The notes under the pieces: model-generated
What the model was told of the DNA's origin: nothing
Seen by the model: only the letters and a program-made list of their open reading frames with translations
The model's database searches: none
Part shown: piece after piece, positions 32,654 through 45,494 of the stretch
How the letters are laid out: the number at the start of each line of letters is the position of its first letter
How positions within the stretch are numbered: the stretch's first letter is position 1
Program-made: the position numbers and the translations under genes
Assembly: GCA_022578605.1 (NCBI GenBank)
Contig: MU394090.1
Coordinates: 62,001-126,000 of the forward strand
Source: Camillea tinctor
Taxonomy: Eukaryota; Ascomycota; Sordariomycetes; Xylariales; Xylariaceae
Length of the DNA stretch: 64,000 nucleotides
Direction of reading: 5' to 3'

Positions 32654-35158
32654 GGTGACGGTGGATGCTCCCGGGCTGTGGGTGGGAATGGGATCGGAAG
32701 TGTGGAGGTGTTGGTAAGGAGATGGTATGTATTCAGTAGATGTAGATAGCTATGTTGGTTCCTCTAGAATCCTAGAGAGAGGTTTCTGGTAGGGAGACAA
32801 TAGCTAAGTAAGGTTTTTTCCCCCGTATCTTTTGGTCGACACAATAGCTGTTGGTTGCCAGGACGTAACCTCGTGGTAGCAAAGAAACAGGTAGCCTACA
32901 GGCAAGCAGATAAAGTAGTAGCCAGACAAAGATTTCTTCCTATCGAGTGCACTAGAAAATTTTATTATGACTCCTTGGCTCCTGTCAGGTGCCCTTTCAT
33001 GGGCACAGACGGGTTATGAGACAACATATATATATTCCGCTGCAGAGCTTGGAGAAAGTTCTAGGCCTGTTTCAGCCCTGAGAGTCAACCCTCGGTGTTT
33101 ACGCAGTACACACGGAAGGCCTCCACGGACACATCCCGATCTTCTAACGCTACGCCCGGCTTGCTGCGTTGCCTCTCCCGAGGGCCCGTTTGCAAGATAC
33201 ATGAAGCTCTCTATATACCACCCTCGGATCGTGAACAGGAATGATCACAAACGGAGCCGTCAGGGATATAGGTTCTTGAATATCGACTTGCTGTCTGTAT
33301 AGAATCATCGAGCTGTTTCTCCCTTTGACTTGTCAGATCTCGTCCCGTTCTCATCCCGTGTCTCGGTCCGGGTTGATGAATTGGGAGTCATAGTACAGCC
33401 CGCACGGGTAACCCCCCCTTCTTCCCCTTTTCAACTAACTAGATTCCTAGTAGGCTAGAGCAGAAAGGGTATCGATGTAGATACATACGGGGCTTCAAAG
33501 ACGTTGTACACATACTGGTGAGGACCCTGTAATCCATTCACATGTCAATAGGGCTTGTGAATATATCCAAGGCGGTGACTGTTATGAGAGGACTAACTAC
33601 GTTTGACTCGCAGTGCATAGATATATCTCGTGATTGCAAAGTTTTTCCGTTACGCTCTAACCAACTTGAATAAGAAACTGAAACCGGAAATATTAAGAAT
33701 GCTACATGTAGTTATTCCTACTTGAAATTAAGACTTAATATCAGGTGACTGGGTGTGGAATGCTATGCCACATCCCAACACATTTTCATTCTATGGAGTA
33801 ATACTCTGAACAAATTTAGAAGATCATATCAAATCCCACGATATGTATAGGTACACTCAAATTCCCGATTTTGGACCTTTTCACTTTTTTTTCAAGGGAG
33901 TTAACTTGAAGTTTGAGCTATCAAAAGGACTAGATTGCAAAGCATGAAAATCCCTCTAAAATAGGGCATTGAGAATATTCTAAACAACCTCGACATACTA
34001 TTACACCTCGATTCAAGAATCCCTAATACGTGACCGCAAAGCTAGATAACCGGACAGCTAGGATCATGCGTCACATTTTAGTACTTTGCGCCGTTTCCCG
34101 TTATATTCGATACTCGGGCCAATCCGTGTTGGTGGCAGGTCAAGGATCCGTGGAACTTGACCGCATGAGGTCGTTGTGTAGCTACGGGTACCTGGGTAGA
34201 GATATACGATGTTATGAAATAAATATATACTTAGGTACTTACTTAGGTACATATAATTGGATAGCTAGAGAGCATTAATCTGAATTCTCATCATCAGAAG
34301 GTATGTGATTCCTGTATAGAGAGGTGTGGGCGATGGTAAATATCATTTGTACATATAACTTAATATTTTCGAAGTAGACAGGGTTTTATTGAAGAGGCTT
34401 GTTGGCATTCAGTCTAGATTTCTAGGTCACGGTGTTTAATTTAGGATCAAGTTGGTCGTGACTATAGGGTTACCTATTAAAATTGACAGTATTTACAAAA
34501 AAGGCAATCTAATAAGGGATAGTCTGTGTAATTTAGTGTTTGGTACTAATGGCTTAAAGAGAGGATATATTGATAACATCAGAACGAGCTTCCTCTATAC
34601 TAAATTGCCATACTTCCACTGCCCGAAGCTCAGACTAAAAGGATTGTTCACCTCCATGAGCTTTGTTGAATATATGGGTGTAAAGCAATAAATCAGAAAA
34701 CTACCTAGGGAGCTGCTAAGGGTATTTATTTTCAATTTATGGTGATAATTTTGATAAAAGTACCATTAAGGAGTGTATTCAGGGGTAAGGATCATGTGTC
34801 GATCGAAGAGTATCTAGATATTTCAGGTCATCTAGTGTCCTCTCGCCAGGTTCATATTGAACATAGTTGAGTCCTTAGTTAAGGACGTAGATTAGTATTG
34901 CTTCGTCTTGTCTGGGGTGGACTATCTCAGCGGCTTAAGGCAGCTGGATACGGTCACCATAGGCACCCGGGCGGACAACGAAGTGAGCATGGCCACGGCG
35001 GGGGAAAAGCCCGAAGAAAGCAACGATGAACATCAAGAACCTGATCAAACTTGAATTAGCAGCTGTATTTGCGAAAAAAGCAGAACGATCCACCACTTCA
35101 CATCTTCACGCAAGAATGAACGTGAATTTTGTATCGGGCAGGAAAAGGGGGTTTTATC
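32654..35158. other. intergenic, AT-rich, 2.5 kb
   Basis: Long spacer without supported genes. ORFs at 32967-33302 and 34452-34691 lack family resemblance and codon structure. TACTTAGGTAC-type words occur near 34230-34250. No RNA gene is recognised. Confidence 0.55.
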
Positions 35159-35746
35159 TTACACGACGACACCGTTCACCGCAATGATGCCGTAGCAGTT
35201 GAACGACGAATTCCACCAGTGGTGCCACGGCAGCACGAACATCAGCACCTCCACGACCAGCAGCGCCAGCGCGAGCGCGAGGTCGACCAGCGCCGCGGGG
35301 CCGCACCCGCGGTTGCCGCCGTCCACGGCCTTGCCCCGGGCGCCGAAGAGCACGGTCTCGCGGCCGCCGACGACGAAGCTCACCTGGGGCACGCGAGAGC
35401 TGCCGGCGAGCAGGGGCGCGCAGATGTGCGGGAAGGCCACGAGCACGTTCCACGCGGCGATGGCCCAGCTCAGCACGTTGGCGGCGACCCCCGCGACCTC
35501 GTCGGGCTGCGCCTGCAGCTGCAGGACGGCGCTGATGAAGGTCAGCGCCGCGATGAGCACGCGCAGCGGCGTCGCCAGCGAGAACTTGTAGGTCCCCGCG
35601 GGGTCCTCGTCGGCGACGTACTCGGAGGGGGGTAGCGGCGAGGGGGTTGGAGAGGGGAGGGGGTTCTGCGAGGGCGCTGCGTAGGCGCCGATGAGGGGGG
35701 CGGAGGAGTCGGTGGACTCGCGAGGTTGCTTGAGGTCGGCGCTCAT
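35159..35746 (-). CDS. small four-helix membrane protein, unknown
   Basis: A single-exon, GC-rich gene for 195 residues, starting MSADLKQPRESTDSSAPL. A Pro/Ser-rich cytosolic N-terminus of about 57 residues is followed by four hydrophobic segments: LRVLIAALTFISAVLQL, VLSWAIAAWNVLVAFPHI, LVDLALALALLVVEVLMFVL and a weak C-terminal one (YGIIAVNGVVV). The spacing recalls small MARVEL-like or tetraspan membrane proteins, but no signature is conclusive. The two GC-rich antisense ORFs are shadows. Confidence 0.7.
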   Translation of the reverse strand: MSADLKQPRESTDSSAPLIGAYAAPSQNPLPSPTPSPLPPSEYVADEDPAGTYKFSLATPLRVLIAALTFISAVLQLQAQPDEVAGVAANVLSWAIAAWNVLVAFPHICAPLLAGSSRVPQVSFVVGGRETVLFGARGKAVDGGNRGCGPAALVDLALALALLVVEVLMFVLPWHHWWNSSFNCYGIIAVNGVVV

Positions 35747-37068
35747 GGTGACGGACTTGTCCTTATATTATTAAATAGGTATTTTTTCTTCTTTTTCTGT
35801 TTCTAGAGTTTGATTCATAAATGAGAATATAACAAAGAGTGAATTCGATATACTATAAATTGAGAATTCTCCTAGGGAATTCCTAAGTTTATAAGTGTGA
35901 TACGGTACCTATGGTGTAAGTCAAGGTGGGTGTGGGCTATGCAAACTAAGAGTATAAAAGTTCCCCCCTACTTGGAATCCCGATGGGTTCCAAGGTCAGA
36001 CTCAGATCACTATCTGATACCTATCTTCTATTATTAAAAAAACAGCCATTTCCATAACATTACAAACAGTATCTTGCTAGAACTTATTTGGGTGCCTAGT
36101 AGGATCGTCAGTTGCAGGTGTGGAATAGTACACAGCAGATGAGCAGACGTGGTGTAAGTGCTGCAGGATCACCAGCAAAGCCGTTTGCTGATTGGCTGGA
36201 GCTGGTCATTCTGTGCCGCTTTCGTGCTGAAATCGGGGACAGTCCCTAGCTAGGCTGTCAGGCTGTGGATGTGGCGGCTGAACGGCTAAGCCACTTCCTT
36301 CCAGTACTGGGGATCCATAAGAACCGCTGTTCACATTCACAGCGCACGATTTATAAGACAGCATATTGTTTTTCTGGCTGCCTTGATATCTAATTGCAGG
36401 GAATAGTACTTGAGAAGCAGGAGAGGAATATAAGTGTTGGCATATGCCATATCTGTAGTACTTCGAATCTAGGGAATGCTGTTAACTTTGCATTCACATA
36501 ATAAGTAAATAGGTACTTTATATAAGTGGTGCTGGAATAGAGGGTGAACTTGTTATGTTATACCAACTTTGTTTTGATGCTTAGTATTTAACTATGCTAG
36601 CAGTAGGTCTCTTGAATTTCAAGTGTCAGTAGTTAGTACTTCCTTAATTAATATCATAGGTGCAGATCACTTGAGTTCTTTACATATCAATTCAGCAAGA
36701 CTGATCAATGACTTACAAGATAACTTAGCACTACATACTCTGTCCACCTTAAAGTTAGTAGTACCTAGGTAGGTGCACTACATATGAACGCAATGTGGGG
36801 AGATCTATCTAACCTTATACAGGTAGTAGTCAGCCAATAAGAGAAGGCGGTAAGGAAAACCTAATAAGTCAAGCAGCAGGGGCAGCCTCTTTTTTATTTT
36901 ATTTTTCTTATCTGTTTATCGTTTATCGGTCGCAATCCATAATTATTATATTTACATTTTTTTTTTCCTGTTGTTCAGTGATAAAACTCAAATCATTCTT
37001 TTCATCTCAACCTTCGAAACAGGTGTCAATCTGTTTGCGCAAATCCGATTCCTACATCATCAACCTTT
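35747..37068. other. divergent promoter region, 1.3 kb
   Basis: AT-rich spacer containing one TACCTAGGTA palindrome at 36762-36771 and a T-rich tract (36890-36968) upstream of the SRP40-like gene. No gene is supported. Confidence 0.55.
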
Positions 37069-38589
37069 ATGGTTATGTCTAGGAACTCGAAATTGCCTAC
37101 TCCATCTTCAACCATATCTACATCTACGTCTACATCCCAAGGACCTCCAGCTTGGTTGTTCTCCAACAACTCAGCCAACCCCTCGAATAAACCCTCTGCT
37201 CAATCGCAACCACGATCGCGACCCGAACCACAATCGAGTGACGCACCGCTATCAACAATGGCTGGAAAGGAGAAGAAAGTAAAGAAGGAAAAGAAAGTGG
37301 TGGCCAAGCCAGCTACTGCTGCCTCATCGTCTACTAGCCAAGCTCCTCCTGCTCAACTCATGGACCTTGTCGAGTCCTTCCTGTCCGACCAGGGCTTCGA
37401 CAATGCCCATCGCGAATTCCAGAAACATCGAGCCAAGAAGGGCTGGAAGGCTCAAGACACTGGAAAGAGCAAGGGAAAGCAACACCATTCTCTAGTCAGC
37501 GTGTTCCAGACCTGGGAGACTTTCTCTAACAAGGATTCTACACCTGCTACCGTCAAGAAGTCTAAGATCGCCAAGATTACCAAAGTCAGCAGCAGTAGCA
37601 GTAGCAGCAGCAGCAGCAGCTCAGATGATAGCTCAGATGATGATGACATTGCTATGGCTGATGCGCCAACTGCCGACTCGACTAGCTCCGAATCTTCATC
37701 TAGCGAAAGCAGTAGCTCAAGTGAAAGCGAGAGCAGCAGCGACAGCGAGGACGAGAAGCCAGCGAAAGTCGCTGCACCTACCACTTCCACCAGCAAGACC
37801 AGCGCGAAAGCGAATCCATTGAAGCGGAAGGCTGAATCGGACAGCGAGAGCTCATCCTCCGAGTCTGATTCTGACGAAGACATGTCTGACTCCAGCTCCG
37901 AAGACGAGAAACCACAGGCAAAGAAAGCTAAGACTAAGGTTAGCTCCGATGCCGATGAGAGCTCATCATCATCATCGTCCGAGTCCGACTCTGATTCGTC
38001 ATCTGATGAGAGCTCCGACGACGAGCAGGAGGCCAAACCCAAGGCCTCGAAGAAAATACAATCCGACAACGAGGGCTCATCTTCAAGCTCCTCTTCTCCC
38101 GAGTCCGAGTCTGAATCCGAGAACGAAGTAGAAATCGCCGCCAATATCCCGCTGCCCGATTCGGATTCATCTTCTAGCGAATCAGATTCTGATTCGGGAG
38201 ACGAGAAAATAAAGGGCGACTCCAAGGACAAGGCTGGCAGCGGTCCAGGCTCTGATAGCTCGGCAACTATGCAGAAGCCATCTCCCGAGTTCGCCCCTCT
38301 CCCCCCCGACCCAAGCACTGTGAAGGTCAACAACCGGGGTAAGAATGGTGCGAAGGGCACCAGGGCCCAGAATGAGCCGTTCTCGCGCATTCGCAAGGAT
38401 ACAGTTGTGGACCCCAAGTTTTCTTCGAATGCCTACGTCTCTCATGCCTATGGTGACAAGGCACACGAGGATCTCATTGTGACCCGCGGCAAAGGTTTTA
38501 CCAAGGAGAAGAACAAGAAGAAGCGCGGAAGCTATAAGGGTGGAGCACTAGACGTTAATACCAGCCGCAGCGTCAAGTTTGACGACTAG
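37069..38589 (+). CDS. SRP40/Nopp140-like nucleolar phosphoprotein
   Basis: A single-exon gene of 506 residues; later ATGs at 37075 and 37258 are possible starts. Residues 97-120 (LMDLVESFLSDQGFDNAHREFQKH) form a LisH-like dimerisation helix. Residues about 170-400 alternate acidic serine clusters (SSSESE, SSDSED) with basic patches (KAKTKV, PKASKK), the Nopp140 pattern of CK2 phosphorylation sites. The C-terminus (FSRIRKDTVVDPKFSSNAYVSHAYGDKAHEDLIVTRGKGFTKEKNKKKRGSY) is the conserved SRP40 C-terminal domain. The protein is expected to be a nucleolar chaperone for snoRNPs. An AGC/AGT serine run lies at 37588-37620. Confidence 0.9.
   Translation: MVMSRNSKLPTPSSTISTSTSTSQGPPAWLFSNNSANPSNKPSAQSQPRSRPEPQSSDAPLSTMAGKEKKVKKEKKVVAKPATAASSSTSQAPPAQLMDLVESFLSDQGFDNAHREFQKHRAKKGWKAQDTGKSKGKQHHSLVSVFQTWETFSNKDSTPATVKKSKIAKITKVSSSSSSSSSSSSDDSSDDDDIAMADAPTADSTSSESSSSESSSSSESESSSDSEDEKPAKVAAPTTSTSKTSAKANPLKRKAESDSESSSSESDSDEDMSDSSSEDEKPQAKKAKTKVSSDADESSSSSSSESDSDSSSDESSDDEQEAKPKASKKIQSDNEGSSSSSSSPESESESENEVEIAANIPLPDSDSSSSESDSDSGDEKIKGDSKDKAGSGPGSDSSATMQKPSPEFAPLPPDPSTVKVNNRGKNGAKGTRAQNEPFSRIRKDTVVDPKFSSNAYVSHAYGDKAHEDLIVTRGKGFTKEKNKKKRGSYKGGALDVNTSRSVKFDD
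37588..37620 (+). repeat. AGC/AGT serine-codon microsatellite in the SRP40-like gene
   Basis: A run of AGC and AGT codons encodes consecutive serines. Such tracts change length readily by slippage in whole codons. Confidence 0.8.
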
Positions 38590-39475
38590 AAGACATCAAA
38601 CGAAAGTGACCTGCCGTCACCCTTAAATCGGTACTAAGCAAGAAGGTTATGGTTTCGCTGGACCCTAGTGGGGGGGCCATTATCACTGCTGGAATCACTC
38701 CCCTCGGCCAGGATCTCAAGATAATCGACTGCGCCTGGCCTGGCCTGCAACGCGCTTGATTCTCTTGATTGGTTATTACTCAATGGCATACGTAACGACC
38801 AGCCGTGCCTATTATGGCCCCCAAGGCCAAGCGGACCGCGACGCTGAAGAATTTACGTTTCAATTTCCCATGAGCCGGGGCATGCTTCTTGTGATCCCTA
38901 TATCGATTTTAGCTAGGTGACGACTGGGAGGTCGGCGGCTACGGGTTTCATCAAAAATTGGGGGCGGGACGGGCCAGGGCCAGGGCCTTGGCCTTGGGGC
39001 GAAACTTCGAAGAATATTTGGAGGTGATGACGATCTGTGATGGGGAATTTGGCGAGCGCGTCTATATGTACATATGCGCGCGCGGCTGGGAAAAACTTAT
39101 ACTTCCTTGATACTATTTTTTTCTTTTACTCGAGTTACATAATTACGTAGTATCTTCAAGGGTCCCATGCACAAACGTCTATACCTTTATCTTAGCTACT
39201 TAGTTTCATTCGATTGAACTTCACAAAAAAAGAAAAGAAAAATAATATTTACGTCGGTTTTTGTGTCTTGCTTGAAAATATCATTGTTGACGCCTTTTTA
39301 GCGTTTCGGTTGTAATTGGTAACTTGTTTTATATTTTATCTTGAGTATATGATGGTTTCCTATCTTCTTTCTCTTTTCGAATATTTTCGATAGAGACAAT
39401 ATAAAAAGGAAAAGAAAGAGATAGAAATCAATGCCTATTACCTAAACTAACATGATTAGGTCGAGGAATACATAG

Positions 39476-39507
<32 letters not shown>

Positions 39508-42500
39508 CTACCTAGGAGGATAACTAGATTTATAGAAACGTATAATCAGATATAATATAATATCCTGCGTATTTCGCACATATGAACTCCAGCGTACCAT
39601 CTTTTGCGTTTTTACTTGAGAACTCTTCCGAAGACGCACAGGAAGGGCTTAGGGGCTTCTTGGTAGTTCCAATGTAATCCTAGAATTATATCATAAGGGT
39701 TAGGAAAACCCTGAAGGAAGCGGTAGGTTTTGCTTAGATTTCTTCTTTTTATTTTGGACCTGAAAGAAGAAGAGGGACGAGAAGGGGTATATATATAGCC
39801 ACCCAATATAAACATAGGTTAGGAAAGTTTGATGATAATGGATTCGTTTACGTCCGGAGGGACGGAATCTATGGACCTAAGCACATTTTAGTTTACATCT
39901 GCGCATCCACGGCGCGGAGACCGTATACAGAGTCCCATTGGGGACAGAGCTAGAGGTTTCGAATGACCCAAGAAATCCTCGTCGTCGCCTAGGTAAGTTC
40001 GGAGGGCTGAGAATGGAATCTGCCTCATTAACAAACTAGCCCGTGTCTAGTGTTTGATTATTTTTTATAGTTCTTTTTTTTTGACAGTATCTTTTCTGTC
40101 CGTCTCTTTCTGTTCTCAGCCGTTTTCTTTCCATAGGAAATTGATATATCATCTATCACTCTGGCTCCCGTTGGACAGGGAAGGGGGTGGAAAGAAACTT
40201 CGGACGGCCGAACGAATACACGTCCTATTTTTTAATCCCTTTACTTTGTATTTCTTCCTCTTCACCGCTCAGTGTGTTAAGCACGGGAGGATGGTTTACT
40301 CGTGGGGATACGGGTTGCCCGACTTACATATGGAAGTTCCGCAGCGCCTCTTTATCTCCCTTACATGGTATAGGAACTTTACTTACATTAGTACCGTAAG
40401 GAGCCCCTTATTTCCCTATAAGCCTGTTGTGATTCGAGTTCCTCTCTGATATCCTACTTGAATTATTACTTTGCTTTTCCTTTCTTTCACCGCTGGTATG
40501 GCTAGCGGGGTGGAGGATACGCCAGAAAGTTCGATGGGATATGAATTATGGAGAGAAGGCGTTTTTCTCTCTCTCCCTTCGCAGAAAATCCTTCGTATAT
40601 ACTAGTTTGTATTGCGGATGTAGGCACGAAGCAGATCCATCAGCTGTGGCCTTTTTACGAGCTATGGCCAGCGATGTCATGGCATCGGCTGTCGCTCCGT
40701 CGCTTGTGGTGGGGCGCATTTATGATTTCGGATTGATTGTATGGAAACGGGTCAAACAAGTGTAAAAACCCATCTACTAGTAATCCTTGAGATGCTGCTA
40801 TGGCCTGTTGTTGCCCATGGTAATTGGAACTTTTCTAGAACCGTCCCTTTTTATTAGCCTAGGATACATGCTATAATAGGGTAGAGTTAGCGAGCGACAA
40901 ACATATCTGTAGGAATATGCCGTTCTTCCCGGCGTAGGTAGTAGGGAGCCGTTTCAGGGTGAGTCCAGTTATAAGAGTCGTTATAGGTGGAGCGCGCTAT
41001 TCTATAGTGCTGCACTGTCCATCATGCGATTTGTTGTCATATTCTATGCTAGTGTATAGTCCACGACGCTGTAGCTTATTGGGAAGGTAGCTTGAAAGTC
41101 ACGATCGACTGGCCGAGGGGAAACTCGTGAGCTGGAGGAGGTTCGTGCCAAAGCTCAATCGCAGGGTCGCCCGGAAGCGAATCTCTATATCCACATGACT
41201 ACTCACCTTCTATGCCCGATCATCGCCGGGGGGAAACCACGTGGGCTGGGGCACTGAACACTCCACTGCGGTATGTATAAGGGCCCAAGGCGGACAGGAT
41301 TGTCGGTCCCTTTTGGATAGCGGTGAGGTTCTTCTCATTCCTCGCTCTGTCCCTTTTCCTCTTCTCGTGAGAATTGACTTCACGATGAAGTATCAAATAT
41401 GCCTAGAATTCGTTCCAAGAGGCGCTAGAGTCCTTCTGACGTGGATGCCAAGATATATATCGTCCTGGAATTTGAGTAGGGAGGCTAGCTCATACTTCCA
41501 CGTATGGCTAATTTTGACGTGTCGGATGATATTGAGCTGAGCTGGACGACTGTCACAGACGCAAGGTGGCCTGCGTATCATCGATTCGGGAAAATATCAT
41601 GTAAATCTTCAAGACTAGAATCGGCACCGAACCAGCTGCTCAGATGACTATGATGGTTTATGCTCCATCTAGGCAGTGAAAGGTGAACTTGAGTGGTGCA
41701 TAGTTATCCGAGCTCTGGATGACTGGCCGGCGTAGCGTCTTCGCTAAGGGGTTGAGGCTTAGAGGAGAGTCCGATCTTTTCTCCTGAGAGTGGGTTTTCG
41801 CCAGTCTAGTTTATGACCGGGCGAATAACTTGGTGATAGCATCATAATAAAGCCCCAGCTGAAAATGCCCCATGGTACAGCGTCGACTGATGACAATCTA
41901 GTTGAGATAGTCGAGCAACTAGGTTAACCTAGGTAATTCCCTTGATGCTAAGCCATGTGTACCAACATGTAAAGCTTCCTTCGTGAGTGTAGGACTGGAC
42001 TGAACCGGATCTGTTCATATTACCGAAATTGTTAGATGTCTTTTCTCCGCTGGTGCATCATAGTACATACTAAGAGACCAAGGAGGTTAGGAGCTTCTTT
42101 TAGACAAACCAATACGTGAGAATGTGCGAGGTCTATCGTCTTATGGCGATGCGTGAGATACCGACATATAGTTGCATTCTTTCCTTTTTACACTTTGGAA
42201 TGGTGGTGCTATGGTGTTATGGTGAATGTGATGTTCTCACCCTCGTGAGGCCTCATGAGGATGTTTGCGCCTTGTTACCCCCATGTTCCATCTTGCCGTC
42301 TTTGGGTGTTAAAAATATAGCTCTAAGAAGAAGTTCCATATGGCCTGTGATGATGTGACCGGAGTTATCACCTTTTTCGGGGGAAGGATACAAATGATGC
42401 ATCCGTAATACCTTGTCGAGGCGTTAATAACAATGTTATAACTAACCGTTACCTTTCATATTGAAATGTTTTTTATACTCTAAATACCGCTGTAGAGTTA

Positions 42501-43406
42501 AGAAACGGTACCTAGGTACCTAGGTATCTATTTCTATATGTAGAATGTAAGGCTGACCCTCTTTGCCGCGGGGGGCCACTGGTCGCTTATAGGTAAGTAC
42601 AACATAGCGTACCTACGCGCCAATGCAACGCCCAGGATACTAAACTACTTATACTAACCCACCCAGTAGGTTGGTTTTTATTCAGCGTCTACTACCTAGT
42701 ACTAAGTGATTACTGTCTGGGTACATACATACCTGCCCAAGACTAGTACATTCGAACCAAAAAAGCTGCCAAAAGCGGGGAAGTGATCAACACAGCAGGT
42801 ACATCAAATACACATACTAGGTATTCGGTAGGCTATTTGCCTATGTAGGTACAATGGTACCACATGCTCGCATAACGTAAATATACATACATAGTATGTA
42901 AGTAAGGTTAAGTAAGTACATATGCCAGGTCGCATAATAGATACCAAGCCCGAAGCCTTTATCTAGAGGTATTTCCCCCGAACTCTATTGAACTCTATTT
43001 CTCACACCCGGTGCCTTGTCTCTCTTTAGCGCATTCAACTATTTCTTACATTTTTATTCTCAACTCTGCAACTATATCCAGGTCCGGTGGGTCCCAACAT
43101 CAGAGAATCATTCCAAGGTTGTCCAGAACTACACTCCATATTATCCACCAAGGTACATACCAGACCGTCCGGATCTAGTGTCACTGGGGTCATCCCTCTT
43201 TTTCCATCTGGAATAACCATTATCAACAAAGAACACCTACTAGTGCCTTGCATAGCCCCGTGCCAGCCCGGCCCAACCCCAAGGCCATGGGATTGTTCTG
43301 TATAAGGATTGAAAAGGACCATCATTCCCACCAAAATGAAAAGAGTGTCAGACCATCTTCACCCCTACGTTCACCCAAAGACTTCTTACGTCATTTTCGC
43401 ACCAAG
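38590..43406. other. gene-poor spacer, 4.8 kb
   Basis: The longest gene-free stretch. It holds an (AT)n-(GT)n microsatellite at about 39477-39508, two overlapping TACCTAGGTA palindromes at 42509-42526 and pyrimidine-rich sequence at 40050-40140. Small ORFs (up to 131 codons) match nothing I recognise. The far right end contains the leader of the deaminase gene; an in-frame ATG at 43287 is an alternative start for it. Confidence 0.55.
39477..39508. repeat. (AT)n-(GT)n microsatellite
   Basis: A run of AT dinucleotides passes directly into GT dinucleotides in non-coding DNA. Confidence 0.9.
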
Positions 43407-45494
43407 ATGTCTGGCAGAGAACACCACCAGACCAAGCGCCGCCTCGGCTTTCAGGATACCCTAAAGGCCCATACAACCACCGATGCCGCCAGCAACGAAG
43501 TTATCCTACGCGCTAAACAGGATGCTGCTCACTTCTTCAGAACACAACCGCCTCTCGTAGGCGCCGATGGGATACCGCGTCATCATTTTGTCGGTGACCA
43601 TTTCTCCCGGAATGCTGACCTTATCGACCGTACAGAGTTGTTCTCTATTGCGCATCTAATGCCCAAGGGTGCGCACTTGCATATCCACTTCAACTCTACT
43701 CTTCTGCCCGAGGTTCTACTGGGTTATGCTAAAGAAATGAAGAACATGTACATATGGGCCGATCTACCCTTGGTATCTGACGAGAACCTTGCCGAATGCA
43801 AAGTCGAGTTCGGCCTGCGCCATTTCAAGACTTTGTGGGGAGAGGAGGAGTATAGAGAAAAGGAAGAGAGCGAGGGATTCCATGATCCAGATTCCGAGGA
43901 AGTCAGTATTCGATTTCATGATAAGCATGGACATAACCTTTTCGACCCCAGTTATCAGGCCGGCAAGGTCATGAGGTATCAATACTTCCGAGAACAATGG
44001 GATATCCGCAGCCCTCTGTCACACCAGATAAACTGCGATGATTGGCTTATGAGCAAGCTAGTATTTAGCAAAGAAGAGGCGGATGCTATCTATCAAGAAG
44101 TAAAATATTCAGAGGAACACATCGACGTTGTCGATCCTACCGCGTTAGGATGGTCTGAGAATATCCAAGAGAAATATGCAAAGAGTCAATATCTTAGTGT
44201 ACGCAAGCGGGCTGCAAAGTAAGTCACTTATTATGCATGATTATACATGCATTTGTGATATTCCCCTTTACCAATACTAATTTACAACGCAGGGCGTGGG
44301 ATAAGTTCAATGGTCGCACTAAAATGATGAAAGGCCTCTTCAACTATGAGAAAGCCTTTAGAGCGTACACCAGAAAATGCTTAGAAGAATTTGTCAGAGA
44401 CAACGTCCAATATGCAGAAATTCGACCCAATTTCATGCCTAGCAACCAACTGTTCCAGGATGATGGCCAGAAAAGCAATATCGATAACCGCCGTACTATG
44501 GAGATTATTATTGATGAGTACGAACGTTTCATGATAGACATAGGGGACATGACGGAGGACCGCAAGATTAAGGAAAACCGGAAACTACAAGCAGATGGCA
44601 CGGCTTTTATTCATACAACAACCGGCCTTCCCCTGGGTAATGGCGAAAGGAGATCATTTGGTGGTCTTAAGGTTATTTACTGCACACCTCGTTCTTTTTC
44701 CAAGGTGCAGGTGAGGGATGCTCTGAATCAATGCATCGAATTTAAGAAAGAGTGGCCTCAATACATTGCTGGTTTTGATCTGGTCGGCGAGGAGGCGTAC
44801 GAAAAGAAGCATCCATTGAACTTTTTTAAGGAGGAATTCAACAACTTCAGACAAGATTGTAAGAGGGAGGGCATTGATATACCGTTCTTATTCCATTGCG
44901 GCGAGACCCCAGACGATATCGAAGATAACTTGGATGTGGCGCTAGAGTTAGATGCGCGCCGTATCGGCCACGGTTATGCATTACCCCACAAGCCTCGGGT
45001 AATGAACAAGATGAAGGAAAATGGCGTTTGTGTAGAGGTTTGTCCGATATCCAACATGATACTGGGTCTTGCGGAGACCATGTCGGCGCATAACTTGTAC
45101 AAGCTGCTTCACAATAACGTGCACTGCGCAGTAAGCAGCGACAACGGCACTCTCTTTCGGTACGTCATGGCTATCTAGTGTAGCCTGCATGTCTAAGCTC
45201 CCACCTAAGCTAACAAACCTTCTTCTTTCTAGCTCTACCCTCTCTCATGACTTCTTCGAAGTTATGGTTGGTCACGAGGAGATGAATATCTACGGATGGG
45301 AACAGCTTGCGCGGTGGAGCATAGAGCATGCCAGCCTCGACCAGGATGAACGCGAGCGAATACTAGTGGAGTGGCAACTGCGGTGGAACGAATTTACGGC
45401 GGCCATAAAGAAGAATCATGGCAGCGATAAGTCGGGTCCAGAAACGCCTCTGAGGATGCTACGGCTGGATGAAGCGCAGAAGAAGCAGCAGTAA
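43407..45494 (+). CDS. adenosine deaminase, CECR1/ADGF-like
   Basis: Exons 43407-44218, 44293-45159 and 45233-45494 give 646 residues; the joins give AAKAWDKF and LFRSTLSHDF. The start ATG has a good context (accaagATGT). The TIM-barrel amidohydrolase sites are present: metal ligands His92 and His94 (HLHIHF), His472 and the catalytic Glu475 (FHCGET), His497 (RIGHGY) and Asp554 (SSDNGTLF). The usual second Asp of SSDD is Asn here, as I recall for fungal CECR1-like relatives. The long N-terminal region before the barrel fits the ADGF group. No signal peptide is evident, so action is probably intracellular, in purine salvage or extracellular-type adenosine breakdown; the true nucleoside is not proven. 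Confidence 0.9.

Noticed and set aside
37452..38417. 321-codon minus-strand ORF in the SRP40-like gene
   Set aside because: It is Ser/Glu/Leu-repetitive and is the antisense of the serine-rich coding sequence.
40054..40449. 131-codon ORF in the large spacer
   Set aside because: It reads as pyrimidine-rich leader-like sequence (Phe/Ser/Leu) with no recognisable domain.
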